NCBI RefSeq assembly: GCF_016863475.1
Contig: NZ_BOOY01000021.1
Coordinates: 1-53,332 of the forward strand
From: Spirilliplanes yamanashiensis
GTDB taxonomy: Bacteria > Actinomycetota > Actinomycetes > Mycobacteriales > Micromonosporaceae
Length of the DNA stretch: 53,332 nt
Direction: 5' to 3'
Part shown: piece after piece, positions 17,131 through 26,259 of the stretch
Position numbering within the stretch: position 1 is the first letter of the stretch
Layout: each line of letters starts with the position of its first letter
Notes under the pieces: generated by a model
Database searches by the model: none
The model's input: the letters and a program-made list of their open reading frames with translations, nothing else
What the model was told of the DNA's origin: nothing
Position numbers and translations under genes: made by a program

Positions 17131-20100
17131 GCGGCTGGGGCTCCGCCGCGGGCGGCGGCTGGGGCGACGAACCCGACTGGGCGCACGAGAGCACCTGGGA
17201 GTGGGAACCCCTGCCCGGCCAGCGCTACCCGGGCGACACCGGCCAGAACCCCCGCGGCCACACCACCCGCACCCAGGACGACACCCCCACCCCGCCACAC
17301 CCCGACGCGGAACGCACCCGCCGCGTCGTCCCCCCACAGCCGGGCCCCCGCTCCGACCGCGTCGCCCCCGCCTACGGCACCGCCACCGCCCACCCGGCGG
17401 GCCGTCCCCTGCCCCCTTCCCCACCCCCACCGCCGGACGCACCGTCGGACGGACGGCGCGCCGCCGCCGCCGGCTGGGCCGCGCCGACCCAGCGCTGGAC
17501 CCCACCACCCCTGGACACCCACCACCGCGCGGCGGCGCCGCCGCCCCCTCCCCCGCCCCTGCCGCCTCCGCCGCCGCCTCCCGCTCCGTCGGAGGGGACG
17601 CCGCGGCGGGGCGCCCACGCGGCCCCCACCGGCGAGTACTCGACCTTCCACCGCCGCCAACCGTTCGGCCCCCGCCCCACCCCGCCGGCCATCGGCGAGG
17701 CCACCACGGAACGCCGGCCCCCGGCCGCCCCGGTCACCCCGGCGATCCCGTGGGCACCCCCGCCGTCGCCACCCGCCGCCGCCCCGGTCACGCCGGCGCT
17801 GCCGATCACCCCACCGGTGGTCCGTGACGCGATGGCCCCACCGGTGGCGCGGGCCGCTCCGGCGGCCCCGGCCCCGGTGGCCCCGCCGACCGCGCCCTCG
17901 GTCCCGGCCGCCCCGCACCCTGCCGCGCCTCCGCCCGCGAAGCCGACCGACTCACGGCCGGCGACGCCGCCTGCGCCCGCGAGCCCGGCCCCACCCGCGA
18001 GCCCGCCGCCGGCTCAGGCCGCGAGCCCGGCCGCCCTGCGGCCCGTGCCGCCGGCCGCACCGCGGCCGGTGCCGCCTCCCGTCTCTCCCCCGGCGGCGCC
18101 GACGTCGCCCGCCGGCGGCGGCTGGTTCGACGCCGCGGCGAAGCCGGCCGCCCCCGCCGCCCCTGCCGCCCCGGGGACACCCGAGCCTCCGGCCCCGGCC
18201 GCGGAGGAGCCGGCGGACCCGCGGATGCGCGCCCTCGGCGCCGCGCTGCGCGAACTGCTCGCGGACCCCGGCCCGGCGCCCGCCGACCAAGCCGTCGACG
18301 ACGAGCCTGCCGAGGCAACCCCGCGCGAGACGGGCGAGCCGTCGGGGGAAACCGCCCGCGAGTCCGCCGAGACCACCGACGAGACCGCGACCTCAGAGAT
18401 GGAGGCGGGTACCGCCCGGGAAACCGAACCGACGACATCCGAGACCCCGGAGGCCGCCACCCGCGAAGCCGCGGAGACCGCCACCGGCGGTACCGCGAAA
18501 CCCACCGCCCGCGAGACCACGGACCTCACCACCGACGAGACTGCGGAACCCACCACCGACGGGACCGCGGACCTCACCACCGAGGAGACCACGGAGCCCA
18601 CCGGCAAGGCCCCGGAGGTCACCGCTCGCGATACCGCGGAGCCCGACCACCACGACCCGGTCGAGGCCGCACCCGAGACCGCCGACACCCCCACCCCGCC
18701 CACGGCCGGGAACGAGCCCACGACCGAAGAACCCACCACCCCGGCCGCATCCGAAGTGGAGCCGGAACCGGAACCGGACGAGCCCGGAAGCGAGCCAGCG
18801 CCCGACGAGCCGGCAGCCGACTCGGAGGAACCCGCCGCCGGACCGGACGATGTGGACGGTCAGGGTGAGGCCGACTGGTTCGCGGACGAGCCCGTCTCCC
18901 CCGCGCCCGCCACCGTGCTGCCCGTGCCGGAGTCCGCCGCCGGGGCGGCCACCGTGTTGCGGGCGCCGACCGTGCTGACGCCGGTGATCCGGCCGCGGCA
19001 GGAGACGGCCCCGGCGGCGGGTGCGGCAAGGGTGCTGCGGGGCGATCCGGAGCAGGTGCTCGGGAGTTACCCGTGGCGGTTCCACCCGGACACGCTGCGG
19101 GAGATCGTCGACGACGCCGACGAGTTGCGGGCGGTGCGGGACCGGCTGACGGTGAAGCTGGAGGCTGCCACGATCGACGCGGCCCGGGCGCGGCTGCTGG
19201 GGTTGCGGGCGGTGGTGTCGCGGATTCTCGGGGATCTCACGGCCGCGCTGGCCGACGGGCGGGACGCCCTGGCCATCGCCGAGCGGACCGGGGAGTTGCG
19301 GCGCACGGCGATCGTGCAGGCGCGGCTGGCGCACGTGTTGCAGTGGCGGGGTGACTTCGCGGAGGCCGACCGGCTGTTCGAGGAGGCGAACTCGCCGGAG
19401 CTGCCGGACCGGCTGCGGGCCACCATGCACGAGCACGCCGGGCGGTCGTGTTTCGACCAGGGGCGCTACATCGAGGCGTGCATCCACTTCGAGAAGGCGC
19501 TGGACCTGCGCAAGGTGGAGGACCCGGAGCTGATCGCGCGCACCGAGCTGGCGCTGGACGCGGTGATGGCGCGGGTGGCGGAGTCGGGCTGGGGCCCGTA
19601 CCCGCGGACCCGGGACGAGATCCTGCAGCTGCGGCGGCCGCCGGTGCCGGCGTTCAGTGAGCGGGCGCAGCGGTGGGGTTACCGGGACCACGACGGGTCG
19701 GTGGCGGTGCCGCCGCGGTACGCGGACGCGCAGCCGTTCCACGACGACCTGGCGTGGGTGCGGCGGCCGGAGAGCCGGGCGTGGGAGCTGATCGACACCG
19801 ACGGTGTGACGGTGGTGGAGGCGGCGGCCGGGTTCGTGGGCGCGAACTCGTTCTCGGACGGGCTGGCGTGGGTGTCGCGCGACGGGCGGGGCGGCTGGTG
19901 CGCCATCGACCGGACCGGGCGGATCGTGATCGACACCGGGTTCGACGACGTGCGGCCGTTCCGGCGCGGGGTGGCGGCGGTGCGACGCGGCGGGTGGGGC
20001 GCGGTCGACGCGTCGGGGCATATGGTGGTGCCGCCGCGGTACGCGGCGTTCGTGACGGCGCTGACCGACGGCCGGTACGTGGACGGCTTCACCGACGAGG

Positions 20101-20345
20101 GCCTGGCGATCGTGGAGACGATGTCGGGTCAGGGGGTGATCGACCGCACCGGCAAGGTGGTGGTGCCGCCGCGGCACCCGGCGCTGGTGATCCACCCGGT
20201 GGCGTTCCTGGTGGCGGGCGCGGACGGCCGGTGGGGCGCGCTGGACCGGCGCGGCGAGCCGCTGATTCCCGTGGCGCACGCCAGCCGGGGTGACGTCGCC
20301 GACGAGATCGATCGGCTCCTCGCGGACACGTACCCGTTGCTCTGA
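17127..20345 (+). CDS. proline-rich, TPR and WG-repeat protein
   Basis: A 1072-residue protein with four visible parts. Residues about 1-380 are Pro/Ala-rich and disordered, opening with Trp/Gly-rich SGWGSAAGGGWG. Residues about 388-590 are Thr/Glu-rich with a degenerate repeat of the form TT(D/E)(E/G)TA(E/D)(P/L). Residues about 645-820 look like TPR-type helices (GDLTAALADGRDALAIAERT, GRYIEACIHFEKAL). Residues about 848-1050 carry WG-type beta repeats (RWGYRDHDGSVAVPPRY, GGWGAVDASGHMVVPPRY, GRWGALDRRGEPLIP). There is no signal peptide or membrane segment. WG and TPR domains suggest a scaffold or protein-binding role; the function is unknown. An aldo/keto reductase follows 15 bases downstream with its own promoter-like hexamer. 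Confidence 0.85.
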   Translation: MSGWGSAAGGGWGDEPDWAHESTWEWEPLPGQRYPGDTGQNPRGHTTRTQDDTPTPPHPDAERTRRVVPPQPGPRSDRVAPAYGTATAHPAGRPLPPSPPPPPDAPSDGRRAAAAGWAAPTQRWTPPPLDTHHRAAAPPPPPPPLPPPPPPPAPSEGTPRRGAHAAPTGEYSTFHRRQPFGPRPTPPAIGEATTERRPPAAPVTPAIPWAPPPSPPAAAPVTPALPITPPVVRDAMAPPVARAAPAAPAPVAPPTAPSVPAAPHPAAPPPAKPTDSRPATPPAPASPAPPASPPPAQAASPAALRPVPPAAPRPVPPPVSPPAAPTSPAGGGWFDAAAKPAAPAAPAAPGTPEPPAPAAEEPADPRMRALGAALRELLADPGPAPADQAVDDEPAEATPRETGEPSGETARESAETTDETATSEMEAGTARETEPTTSETPEAATREAAETATGGTAKPTARETTDLTTDETAEPTTDGTADLTTEETTEPTGKAPEVTARDTAEPDHHDPVEAAPETADTPTPPTAGNEPTTEEPTTPAASEVEPEPEPDEPGSEPAPDEPAADSEEPAAGPDDVDGQGEADWFADEPVSPAPATVLPVPESAAGAATVLRAPTVLTPVIRPRQETAPAAGAARVLRGDPEQVLGSYPWRFHPDTLREIVDDADELRAVRDRLTVKLEAATIDAARARLLGLRAVVSRILGDLTAALADGRDALAIAERTGELRRTAIVQARLAHVLQWRGDFAEADRLFEEANSPELPDRLRATMHEHAGRSCFDQGRYIEACIHFEKALDLRKVEDPELIARTELALDAVMARVAESGWGPYPRTRDEILQLRRPPVPAFSERAQRWGYRDHDGSVAVPPRYADAQPFHDDLAWVRRPESRAWELIDTDGVTVVEAAAGFVGANSFSDGLAWVSRDGRGGWCAIDRTGRIVIDTGFDDVRPFRRGVAAVRRGGWGAVDASGHMVVPPRYAAFVTALTDGRYVDGFTDEGLAIVETMSGQGVIDRTGKVVVPPRHPALVIHPVAFLVAGADGRWGALDRRGEPLIPVAHASRGDVADEIDRLLADTYPLL

Positions 20346-20360
20346 ACGTAGGGTCGGGGC

Positions 20361-21359
20361 ATGGAGTTCCGTCACCTCGGCCGTTCGGGCCTGAAGATCA
20401 GCGAGATCGCGTACGGCAACTGGATCACCCACGGCTCCCAGGTCGAGGAGGAGGCCGCCGCCGCGTGCGTCAAGGCCGCCCTCGACGTGGGCATCACGAC
20501 GTTCGACACCGCGGACGTGTACGCGGGCACCCGCGCGGAGGCGGTGCTGGGCCGGGCGCTGTCGGGCGTGCGGCGGGAGGGTCTGGAGATCCTCACGAAG
20601 GTGTACTGGCCGACCGGGCCGGGCCAGAACGACCGCGGCCTGTCGCGCAAGCACATCCTGGAGTCGATCAACGGTTCGCTGGTGCGCCTGCAGACCGACT
20701 ACGTCGACGTGTACCAGGCGCACCGCTACGACTACGCGACGCCGCTCGAGGAGACGATGCAGGCGTTCGCCGACATCGTGCGCGCCGGCAAGGCCCTGTA
20801 CATCGGCGTCTCGGAGTGGAAGGCGTCGGAGATCCGCGCTGCGCACGCGCTGGCGCAGGACCTGAGGATCCAGCTGGTGTCGAACCAGCCGCAGTACTCG
20901 ATGCTGTGGCGGGTCATCGAGGCCGAGGTGGTGCCGACGTCGGAGGAGCTGGGCCTGGGCCAGGTGGTCTTCTCGCCGATCGCGCAGGGCGTGCTGAGCG
21001 GCAAGTACGTGGTGGGCCAGCCGCTGCCGGAGGGCTCGCGGGCCCGCGACGAGAAGTCGGGCGCGCAGTTCATCTCCCGGTTCATGACCGAGGAGGTGCT
21101 GGGCACGGTGCAGCGCCTGAAGCCGCTGGCCGAGCAGGCCGGGCTGTCGATGGCGCAGCTGGCCGTGGCGTGGGTGCTGCAGAACCCGAACGTGTCGGCG
21201 GCGATCATCGGCGCGTCCCGGCCGGAGCAGGTGCGTGACAACGCGGCGGCGGCCGGCAAGAAGCTGGACGCCGACCTGCTCAAGGCGATCGACGACGTGC
21301 TGGACCCGATCGTGGAGCGCGACCCGGCCCGCACGGAGAGCCCGGCGAGCCGGCCCTGA
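20361..21359 (+). CDS. aldo/keto reductase family oxidoreductase
   Basis: A 332-residue NADPH-dependent reductase with a TIM-barrel fold. The catalytic tetrad is visible: Asp and Tyr in FDTADVYAG, Lys in ILTKVYW and His in YQAHRYD. Together with LVSNQPQYSMLWR and the IIGASRPEQV cofactor loop this resembles the AKR6/AKR11 (Kv-beta-like) branch. TAGGGT (20349-20354) ends 6 nt before the ATG, so the mRNA is probably leaderless. The physiological substrate is not evident. Confidence 0.92.
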   Translation: MEFRHLGRSGLKISEIAYGNWITHGSQVEEEAAAACVKAALDVGITTFDTADVYAGTRAEAVLGRALSGVRREGLEILTKVYWPTGPGQNDRGLSRKHILESINGSLVRLQTDYVDVYQAHRYDYATPLEETMQAFADIVRAGKALYIGVSEWKASEIRAAHALAQDLRIQLVSNQPQYSMLWRVIEAEVVPTSEELGLGQVVFSPIAQGVLSGKYVVGQPLPEGSRARDEKSGAQFISRFMTEEVLGTVQRLKPLAEQAGLSMAQLAVAWVLQNPNVSAAIIGASRPEQVRDNAAAAGKKLDADLLKAIDDVLDPIVERDPARTESPASRP

Positions 21360-21372
21360 CGGTCACGGACCG

Positions 21373-21404
21373 GTGGGTCTGACGGGACGCCCCGTCAGAC
21401 CCAC
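21373..21404. terminator. 14-bp hairpin embedding the protease stop codon
   Basis: GTGGGTCTGACGGG (21373-21386) and CCCGTCAGACCCAC (21391-21404) pair perfectly around a 4-base loop. The minus-strand stop codon (21395-21397) is inside the right arm. It is probably a bidirectional terminator for the convergent pair. Confidence 0.85.
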
Positions 21405-22177
21405 TGGGTCCAGAAGCGCATGAGGTCGAGGCCGTAGGAGTACAGCCGGGGGTCGAGGCCGAGCAGTTCGGCGAGCCGGAAGACGCCGCCGAAGAAGACC
21501 CGGCCGACGGACGGCTGCCAGAGCAGCGCGAACAGCAGCAGGAACCCGAACGGCGCCACCTTGTCCCAGCCGCGCCGCCACGTGGGCGACAGCCACGGGT
21601 ACAGCATGTTGCCGCCGTCGAGGCCGGGCACGGGCAGGAAGTTGAGCACGCTCGCCATCGCCTGGAGCATGCCGAGCAGCGCCAGCGCCGCCCAGAACTC
21701 GGGGTGCGCGCCCAGGTCGGGCGCGAACCAGAACGGCACGGCGAGCGCCAGCGCGAACAGCACGTTGGTGGCGGGGCCGGCGAAGCTGACCAGGCTGTGC
21801 CGCAGCCGCCCCGGGATGCGGTGGTGGTCGACCCACACGGCGCCGCCGGGCAGGCCGATGCCGCCGAGCACCACCACGATGACGGGCAGCACGATCGACA
21901 GCAGCGGGTGGCTGTACTTCAGCGGGTTGAGCCGCAGGTAGCCGCGGCCGGCCACGCCGGTGTCGCCGAACCGGTAGGCGACGAGCGCGTGGGCGTACTC
22001 GTGCAGGCACAGCGACACGATCCAGCCGGCGACGACGAAGCAGAAGACCAGCACACCGGCGTTGCCGGCGCCGGACCAGACCGCCAGGCCGGACCCGGCG
22101 AAGGCCGCGAGCACGGCCAGGAAGACGGGGCTCGGCAGGAACGCGCTGCGGGGTACGGTGCCCGCGTCCGGTCTCAT
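21395..22177 (-). CDS. site-2 protease family (M50) membrane metalloprotease
   Basis: A 260-residue integral membrane protein. The zinc motif HEYAHA (HExxH) lies in the second transmembrane segment and the third ligand region is FLPVPGLDGGNML. The order and the RLNPLKYSHP segment fit the compact M50/SREBP-cleaving-type peptidases without a PDZ domain. These cut substrates within the membrane, often anti-sigma factors, but no such target is encoded nearby. Its ATG overlaps the stop of the 65-residue upstream gene (ATGA), so the two are coupled. Confidence 0.9.
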   Translation of the reverse strand: MRPDAGTVPRSAFLPSPVFLAVLAAFAGSGLAVWSGAGNAGVLVFCFVVAGWIVSLCLHEYAHALVAYRFGDTGVAGRGYLRLNPLKYSHPLLSIVLPVIVVVLGGIGLPGGAVWVDHHRIPGRLRHSLVSFAGPATNVLFALALAVPFWFAPDLGAHPEFWAALALLGMLQAMASVLNFLPVPGLDGGNMLYPWLSPTWRRGWDKVAPFGFLLLFALLWQPSVGRVFFGGVFRLAELLGLDPRLYSYGLDLMRFWTQWV

Positions 22178-22371
22178 TCGGCCGGCTGCAGGCTCATCTT
22201 GTAGTCGACCCGGTCGTCCTCGACCAGCGCGACCGACGTGACCCCGCTCGCGGCGAGCTCGCGCCACGCCTGCCCGATCCAGCTCTCCGCGTCGGCCTGG
22301 CTGCTGAACGTCTCGGCCGGACCGGTGACCTGCTGACCGTCGACGTTCTCGTAGCGCCAGCTCCACGGCAT
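22174..22371 (-). CDS. conserved small protein upstream of the M50 protease
   Basis: A 65-residue acidic protein with Trp-rich N-terminus MPWSWRYENVDG. QADAESWIGQAWRELAASGV looks like an alpha helix, followed by a short beta strand VTSVALVEDD. Start ATG 22371 has AGGGAG at a good distance. It overlaps the protease gene by four bases, which makes translational coupling and a shared role likely. I recognise it only as an actinobacterial conserved hypothetical. Confidence 0.75.
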   Translation of the reverse strand: MPWSWRYENVDGQQVTGPAETFSSQADAESWIGQAWRELAASGVTSVALVEDDRVDYKMSLQPAE

Positions 22372-22489
22372 GTCGTTTCTCCCTCGCGTCGTGACCCTCC
22401 GACGCCCCAAGCCTACGGCGTGCGGCCGGGCGCACCCTGTGGACCATGCCGCCAGCGCCGGGCGCGGGCCCGGCCTTAAGGTACGGGGC

Positions 22490-24292
22490 ATGTCGGTTGA
22501 CGGGTGGAACTCGGTCCTCGTGCTCGGCGGGATCCGGTCCGGCAAGAGCGGCTTCGCGGAGGCGCTGGTGGCCGGTGCGGCCAGCGTGCGGTACGTGGCG
22601 ACCGCCGTCGGCGGGGGCGACGATCCCGAGTGGCTGGCCCGGATCGAGGAGCACCAGCGGCGGCGGCCGCAGTCGTGGACGACGGAGGAGACCGGGGCCG
22701 ACCCGGACCGGCTGGCGCAGCTCCTGACGGCGGCGAAGCCGGACGAGACGATCCTCGTGGACGACCTGGGCGGCTGGATCGCGGCGGTGCTGGACCCGGA
22801 GCGGCAGCCCAGCGACGACGTGGCGACCGTGGCGGCGCTGGCCGAGGCGGTGCGCGCGTCCGCGGCGCGGGTGGTGCTGGTCAGCCCGGAGGTGGGGCTG
22901 TCGCTGGTGCCGATGACGCCGGTGGGCCGGGCGTTCGCGGACGCGCTGGGCACCACGAACCAGGCGGTGGCGCAGGTGTGCGACCGGGTGGCGTTCGTGG
23001 TGGCGGGCCAGGCGACGTGGCTGAAGCCGTCGGCGGACGGGCTGCCGAGCGCGGCGTCGGTGGTGCCGGACGACGCGGGCGCGGCGGCGGCCGACGCGGC
23101 CGGGGCGGGCGGCGCGTACTCGCCGGACGCGGTGCTGGCCGCGGCGCCGACGTCGGCCCTGCCGACGATCACCGCGCGAGCGCCGGAGACGGACGAGACG
23201 CCGGACGACGCGCCGCGGGCCGACGCGTTCAGCGCGCCCACCATGGCGCTGCCGCTGATCAGCACGGGCACGGTCATCGCGCCCGGCATGGACCTGCCGC
23301 TGCCCGACGACGACGCGGGCACGGCGGCCGCCGAGCGGCTGCTCGGGCTCGACCTGCCCGGCGCGGGGCTGGGGGCGCTGCGCGGGGCCGTCGAGTTCGC
23401 CGCCCGCACGCAGGGCACCGCGACGCCGCGGCCGTGGCGCAGCGTCGCCGTCATCGCGCTGCACGGCACGCACGCGGGCGGGGCGGCCGCGGGGGCCGAC
23501 GCCGGCGACACGGCGCGCCGGGCGGCCGAGGCGCGCGACGGGCACGGCCCGCTGGCCCGGCTGGCGGCGGAGGCCGGCGCCACCGTCGACGTGGTCGACG
23601 TGCCGGCCGCCGGGGCGATGGAGAGCGGCCTGGCGCTGGACCCGGCGGACGTGGACGCCGCGCTGCGCACCGGCTGGGAGCTGGCCGACGCGGCCGTCGA
23701 CGCGGGCGCGGACGCGGTGGTGCTGGCGGCGTTCTCGGCGGGCGCGGAGGCGGCGGCCGCCGCGGTGGTGGCGGCGACGACGGGCGCGGAGCCGGTGGCG
23801 GTGCTGGGCCGGGTGGGCGTGCCCGGCGGGTACGTGGACGACGCGGCGTGGATGCGGCGCTGCGCCGCCGTGCGCGACGCGCTGCACCGCATCCGGCAGA
23901 GCCCGCGCGGCGCCCGCGACATCCTGACCCAGCTGGGCGGCGGCGACATCGCGGTGGCGACGGGCGTGCTGCTCGGCTCGGCGGCCCGGCGCACCCCGGT
24001 GCTGGTGGACGGCCCGGTCGGCATCGCGGCGGGGCTGGTGGCCCGCGACTTCGCGCACCAGACCCGGCACTGGTACCTGCTGCCGGACCACGGCGGGCAG
24101 CCCGCGGTGCGCCAGGGCGCGGACGTGCTGGGCCTGGACCCGGTGCTGGAGCTGCGCCTCGACCTGGGCGAGGGGGCGAACGCGCTGGCCGCGCTGCCGC
24201 TGCTGAACGCGGCGATCGGCCTGGCCGGCAGCGTGGGCGCGCACCCGGGACTCGACGACGCGAGCGCGTTCGCGGGCCCGGACGGTGCGTGA
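22490..24292 (+). CDS. cobUT: CobU-CobT fusion, lower-ligand assembly of cobalamin
   Basis: A 600-residue fusion. Residues about 1-180 are CobU (adenosylcobinamide kinase/guanylyltransferase), with P-loop GGIRSGKS, VRYVATA and the late TTNQAVAQVCDRV motif. A low-complexity linker (about 185-270) follows. The rest is CobT (nicotinate-nucleotide:dimethylbenzimidazole phosphoribosyltransferase), with the catalytic glutamate loop LDLGEGANALAALPLLNAA near the C-terminus. The usual CobT N-terminal segment is shortened. It activates both halves of cobalamin for CobS, whose gene overlaps by 8 bases. TAAGGT ends 7 nt before ATG 22490. No cobalamin riboswitch is visible. Confidence 0.88.
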   Translation: MSVDGWNSVLVLGGIRSGKSGFAEALVAGAASVRYVATAVGGGDDPEWLARIEEHQRRRPQSWTTEETGADPDRLAQLLTAAKPDETILVDDLGGWIAAVLDPERQPSDDVATVAALAEAVRASAARVVLVSPEVGLSLVPMTPVGRAFADALGTTNQAVAQVCDRVAFVVAGQATWLKPSADGLPSAASVVPDDAGAAAADAAGAGGAYSPDAVLAAAPTSALPTITARAPETDETPDDAPRADAFSAPTMALPLISTGTVIAPGMDLPLPDDDAGTAAAERLLGLDLPGAGLGALRGAVEFAARTQGTATPRPWRSVAVIALHGTHAGGAAAGADAGDTARRAAEARDGHGPLARLAAEAGATVDVVDVPAAGAMESGLALDPADVDAALRTGWELADAAVDAGADAVVLAAFSAGAEAAAAAVVAATTGAEPVAVLGRVGVPGGYVDDAAWMRRCAAVRDALHRIRQSPRGARDILTQLGGGDIAVATGVLLGSAARRTPVLVDGPVGIAAGLVARDFAHQTRHWYLLPDHGGQPAVRQGADVLGLDPVLELRLDLGEGANALAALPLLNAAIGLAGSVGAHPGLDDASAFAGPDGA

Positions 24293-25019
24293 CGGCCTGC
24301 GCCTGGCGGTCACGACGCTGACGGTCCTGCCCGTGCGGGCGGGCCGGGTGGACCGGGCGGCGGCGCGGGTGGCGATGACGGCCGCCCCGCTGGTCGGCGC
24401 GGCGCTCGGCGGCGTGCTCGGCGCGCTGCTGTGGGCGGCCGGGCTGGTGCTGCCGGCGGCGGTGGCGGCGGTGCTGACGGTGGCGGCGGCCGCGCTGCTG
24501 ACCCGCGGGCTGCACCTGGACGGGCTGGCCGACACGGTGGACGCGCTGGGCTCCTACCGGCCGGGGCCGGGCGCGCTGGAGATCATGAAGAAGCCGGACA
24601 TCGGCCCGTTCGGGGTCGCGGCGATCGCGCTGGTGCTGCTGCTGCAGGCGGCCACGCTGGCGGCCGGGCCGACGGCGGCGGGCGTGGCGGTGGCGTTCGC
24701 GGCGGGCCGCCTGGCGGTGCCGGTGGCGTGCCGGCGGGGCGTGCCGGCGGCGCGGCCGGACGGGCTGGGCGCGCTCGTGGCCGGCACGGTGCCGGTGACC
24801 GCCCTGGCCGCGGTGGCGGTGGTGACGGCGGTGGCCGGGCTGTTCGCGGTGCCGGGCCGGCCGTGGCAGGGCCCGCTGGCGGTGGCGGCCGCGCTGGTGA
24901 CGGCGGGGCTGCTGACCCGGCACGCGCGGCGGCGGCTGGGCGGCATCACGGGCGACGTGATCGGCGCGGGCGTGGAGCTGTCGACGGTGGCGGCGCTGGT
25001 CGTGCTGGCGGTGCGCTGA
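24285..25019 (+). CDS. cobS: adenosylcobinamide-GDP ribazoletransferase (cobalamin synthase)
   Basis: A 244-residue polytopic membrane enzyme that joins adenosylcobinamide-GDP to alpha-ribazole in the last steps of cobalamin synthesis. The family motifs HLDGLADTVDALGS and KPDIGPFGVAA lie near residues 70-110, and GGITGDVIGAGVE near the C-terminus. The GTG at 24285 overlaps the cobUT end by 8 bases, so supply of both substrates and the synthase are coupled. The stop codon is inside a palindrome shared with gcvT. Confidence 0.93.
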   Translation: MRDGLRLAVTTLTVLPVRAGRVDRAAARVAMTAAPLVGAALGGVLGALLWAAGLVLPAAVAAVLTVAAAALLTRGLHLDGLADTVDALGSYRPGPGALEIMKKPDIGPFGVAAIALVLLLQAATLAAGPTAAGVAVAFAAGRLAVPVACRRGVPAARPDGLGALVAGTVPVTALAAVAVVTAVAGLFAVPGRPWQGPLAVAAALVTAGLLTRHARRRLGGITGDVIGAGVELSTVAALVVLAVR

Positions 25020-25030
25020 GTCAGCGCACC
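25010..25030. terminator. perfect 21-bp palindrome spanning both stop codons
   Basis: GGTGCGCTGA (25010-25019), one central G, and TCAGCGCACC (25021-25030). The cobS TGA and the gcvT stop are both inside it. It is a compact bidirectional terminator candidate. Confidence 0.7.
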
Positions 25031-26136
25031 GACGGCTGCACGAACGGCGGCTTCACCACCACGGCCGGCAGGCGGCGGCCGCGCACGTCGAGCTCGACCT
25101 CGGCGCCGTCGGCGAGCCGGGCGGCCGTGTCGAGCAGCGCCAGCGCGATGCCCTCCTTGCGGGTGGGAGAGAACGTGCCGCTGGTGGTCTCGCCGACGGC
25201 CGTGCCGCCCGCGTACACGGTCATGTGGCCGCGGGGCACGCCGCGGCCGGTGAGCACCAGGCCGCGCAGGGTGCGGCGCGGGCCGGCGGCCTTCTCGGCG
25301 AGCAGCGCGTCGCGGCCCCAGAACGCGGGCTTCGACCAGCCGACGGCCCAGCCGGCGCGGGCCTGCACCGGGGTGATGTCGAGGGACAGCTCCTGGCCGT
25401 GCAGCGGGTAGCCCATCTCGGTGCGCAGCGTGTCGCGGGCGCCGAGCCCGCACGGCCGCACCCCGGCGGCGACGATCGCGTCCCACACGGCGAGCGCGCC
25501 CGCGGCGGGCACGACCAGCTCGAAGCCGCGCTCGCCGGTGTAGCCGGTGCGGCAGACGATCAGCTCGACGCCGTCGAGGACGGCGGTGTCGAAGGACATG
25601 TAGTCGTGGGCGACGGGCAGCTTCAGCGCGGCCACCACCTCGGCCGAGCGCGGCCCCTGCACGGCCAGCACGGCGTGGTCGGCGTGCTCGTCGGTGACGG
25701 TGACGCCCGCCGGGGCGGCCGCGGCGAGCCGGCGCACCACCTCGCCGGTGTTGGCGGCGTTCGGCACCAGGAAGACCTCGTCGGGCGAGACCAGGTACGC
25801 GATCAGGTCGTCGACGACGCCGCCGGTCGCGTCGTCGCAGCACAGCGTGTACTGCGCCTGGCCGGGTGCGATGCGGCCCAGGTCGTTGCTGAGGCAGGCG
25901 TTGACGAACTCCGCCGCGCCGGGGCCGGTCACCCGGGCCTTGCCGAGGTGCGACACGTCGAACACGCCGCAGTCCTCGCGCACCGCCGCGTGCTCGCGCA
26001 GCACCCCGCCGCCGGCGTACTCCAGCGGCATCTCCCAGCCGCCGAAGGCGGCGAACTTCGCGCCGGCCGCCACGTGACGGTCGTGCAGCGGGGAGCGGCG
26101 CAGCGGGCTGGTCGGCGGTTCGGCGGAGGCACCCAT
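25021..26136 (-). CDS. gcvT: glycine cleavage system T protein (aminomethyltransferase)
   Basis: A 371-residue folate-dependent enzyme that releases ammonia from the aminomethyl-lipoyl group of GcvH and passes the one-carbon unit to tetrahydrofolate. Signatures include [13 protein letters not shown], the Asn-rich folate region [24 protein letters not shown] and [22 protein letters not shown] (minus strand, 26149-26144) lies 7 nt before ATG 26136, so it is probably leaderless. gcvH and gcvP are not nearby. No glycine riboswitch is visible. Confidence 0.95.
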   Translation of the reverse strand: MGASAEPPTSPLRRSPLHDRHVAAGAKFAAFGGWEMPLEYAGGGVLREHAAVREDCGVFDVSHLGKARVTGPGAAEFVNACLSNDLGRIAPGQAQYTLCCDDATGGVVDDLIAYLVSPDEVFLVPNAANTGEVVRRLAAAAPAGVTVTDEHADHAVLAVQGPRSAEVVAALKLPVAHDYMSFDTAVLDGVELIVCRTGYTGERGFELVVPAAGALAVWDAIVAAGVRPCGLGARDTLRTEMGYPLHGQELSLDITPVQARAGWAVGWSKPAFWGRDALLAEKAAGPRRTLRGLVLTGRGVPRGHMTVYAGGTAVGETTSGTFSPTRKEGIALALLDTAARLADGAEVELDVRGRRLPAVVVKPPFVQPSVR

Positions 26137-26259
26137 GCATGGCAACTTACCGGCAGCTCGGGGGGTGGTTAGCATCGGCGGGACATGTCCGGTTGCCGCC
26201 GGACCACCCCACCACCGGCGCCCACGAGGTGACCGGCCCCCACGGACGCGGAGAACTGA

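Noticed and set aside
22372-22489. Cobalamin riboswitch ahead of cobUT
   Set aside because: No B12-box or adequate leader; the start looks leaderless.
26137-26259. Glycine riboswitch ahead of gcvT
   Set aside because: The -10 hexamer is 7 nt from the start codon, leaving no leader.
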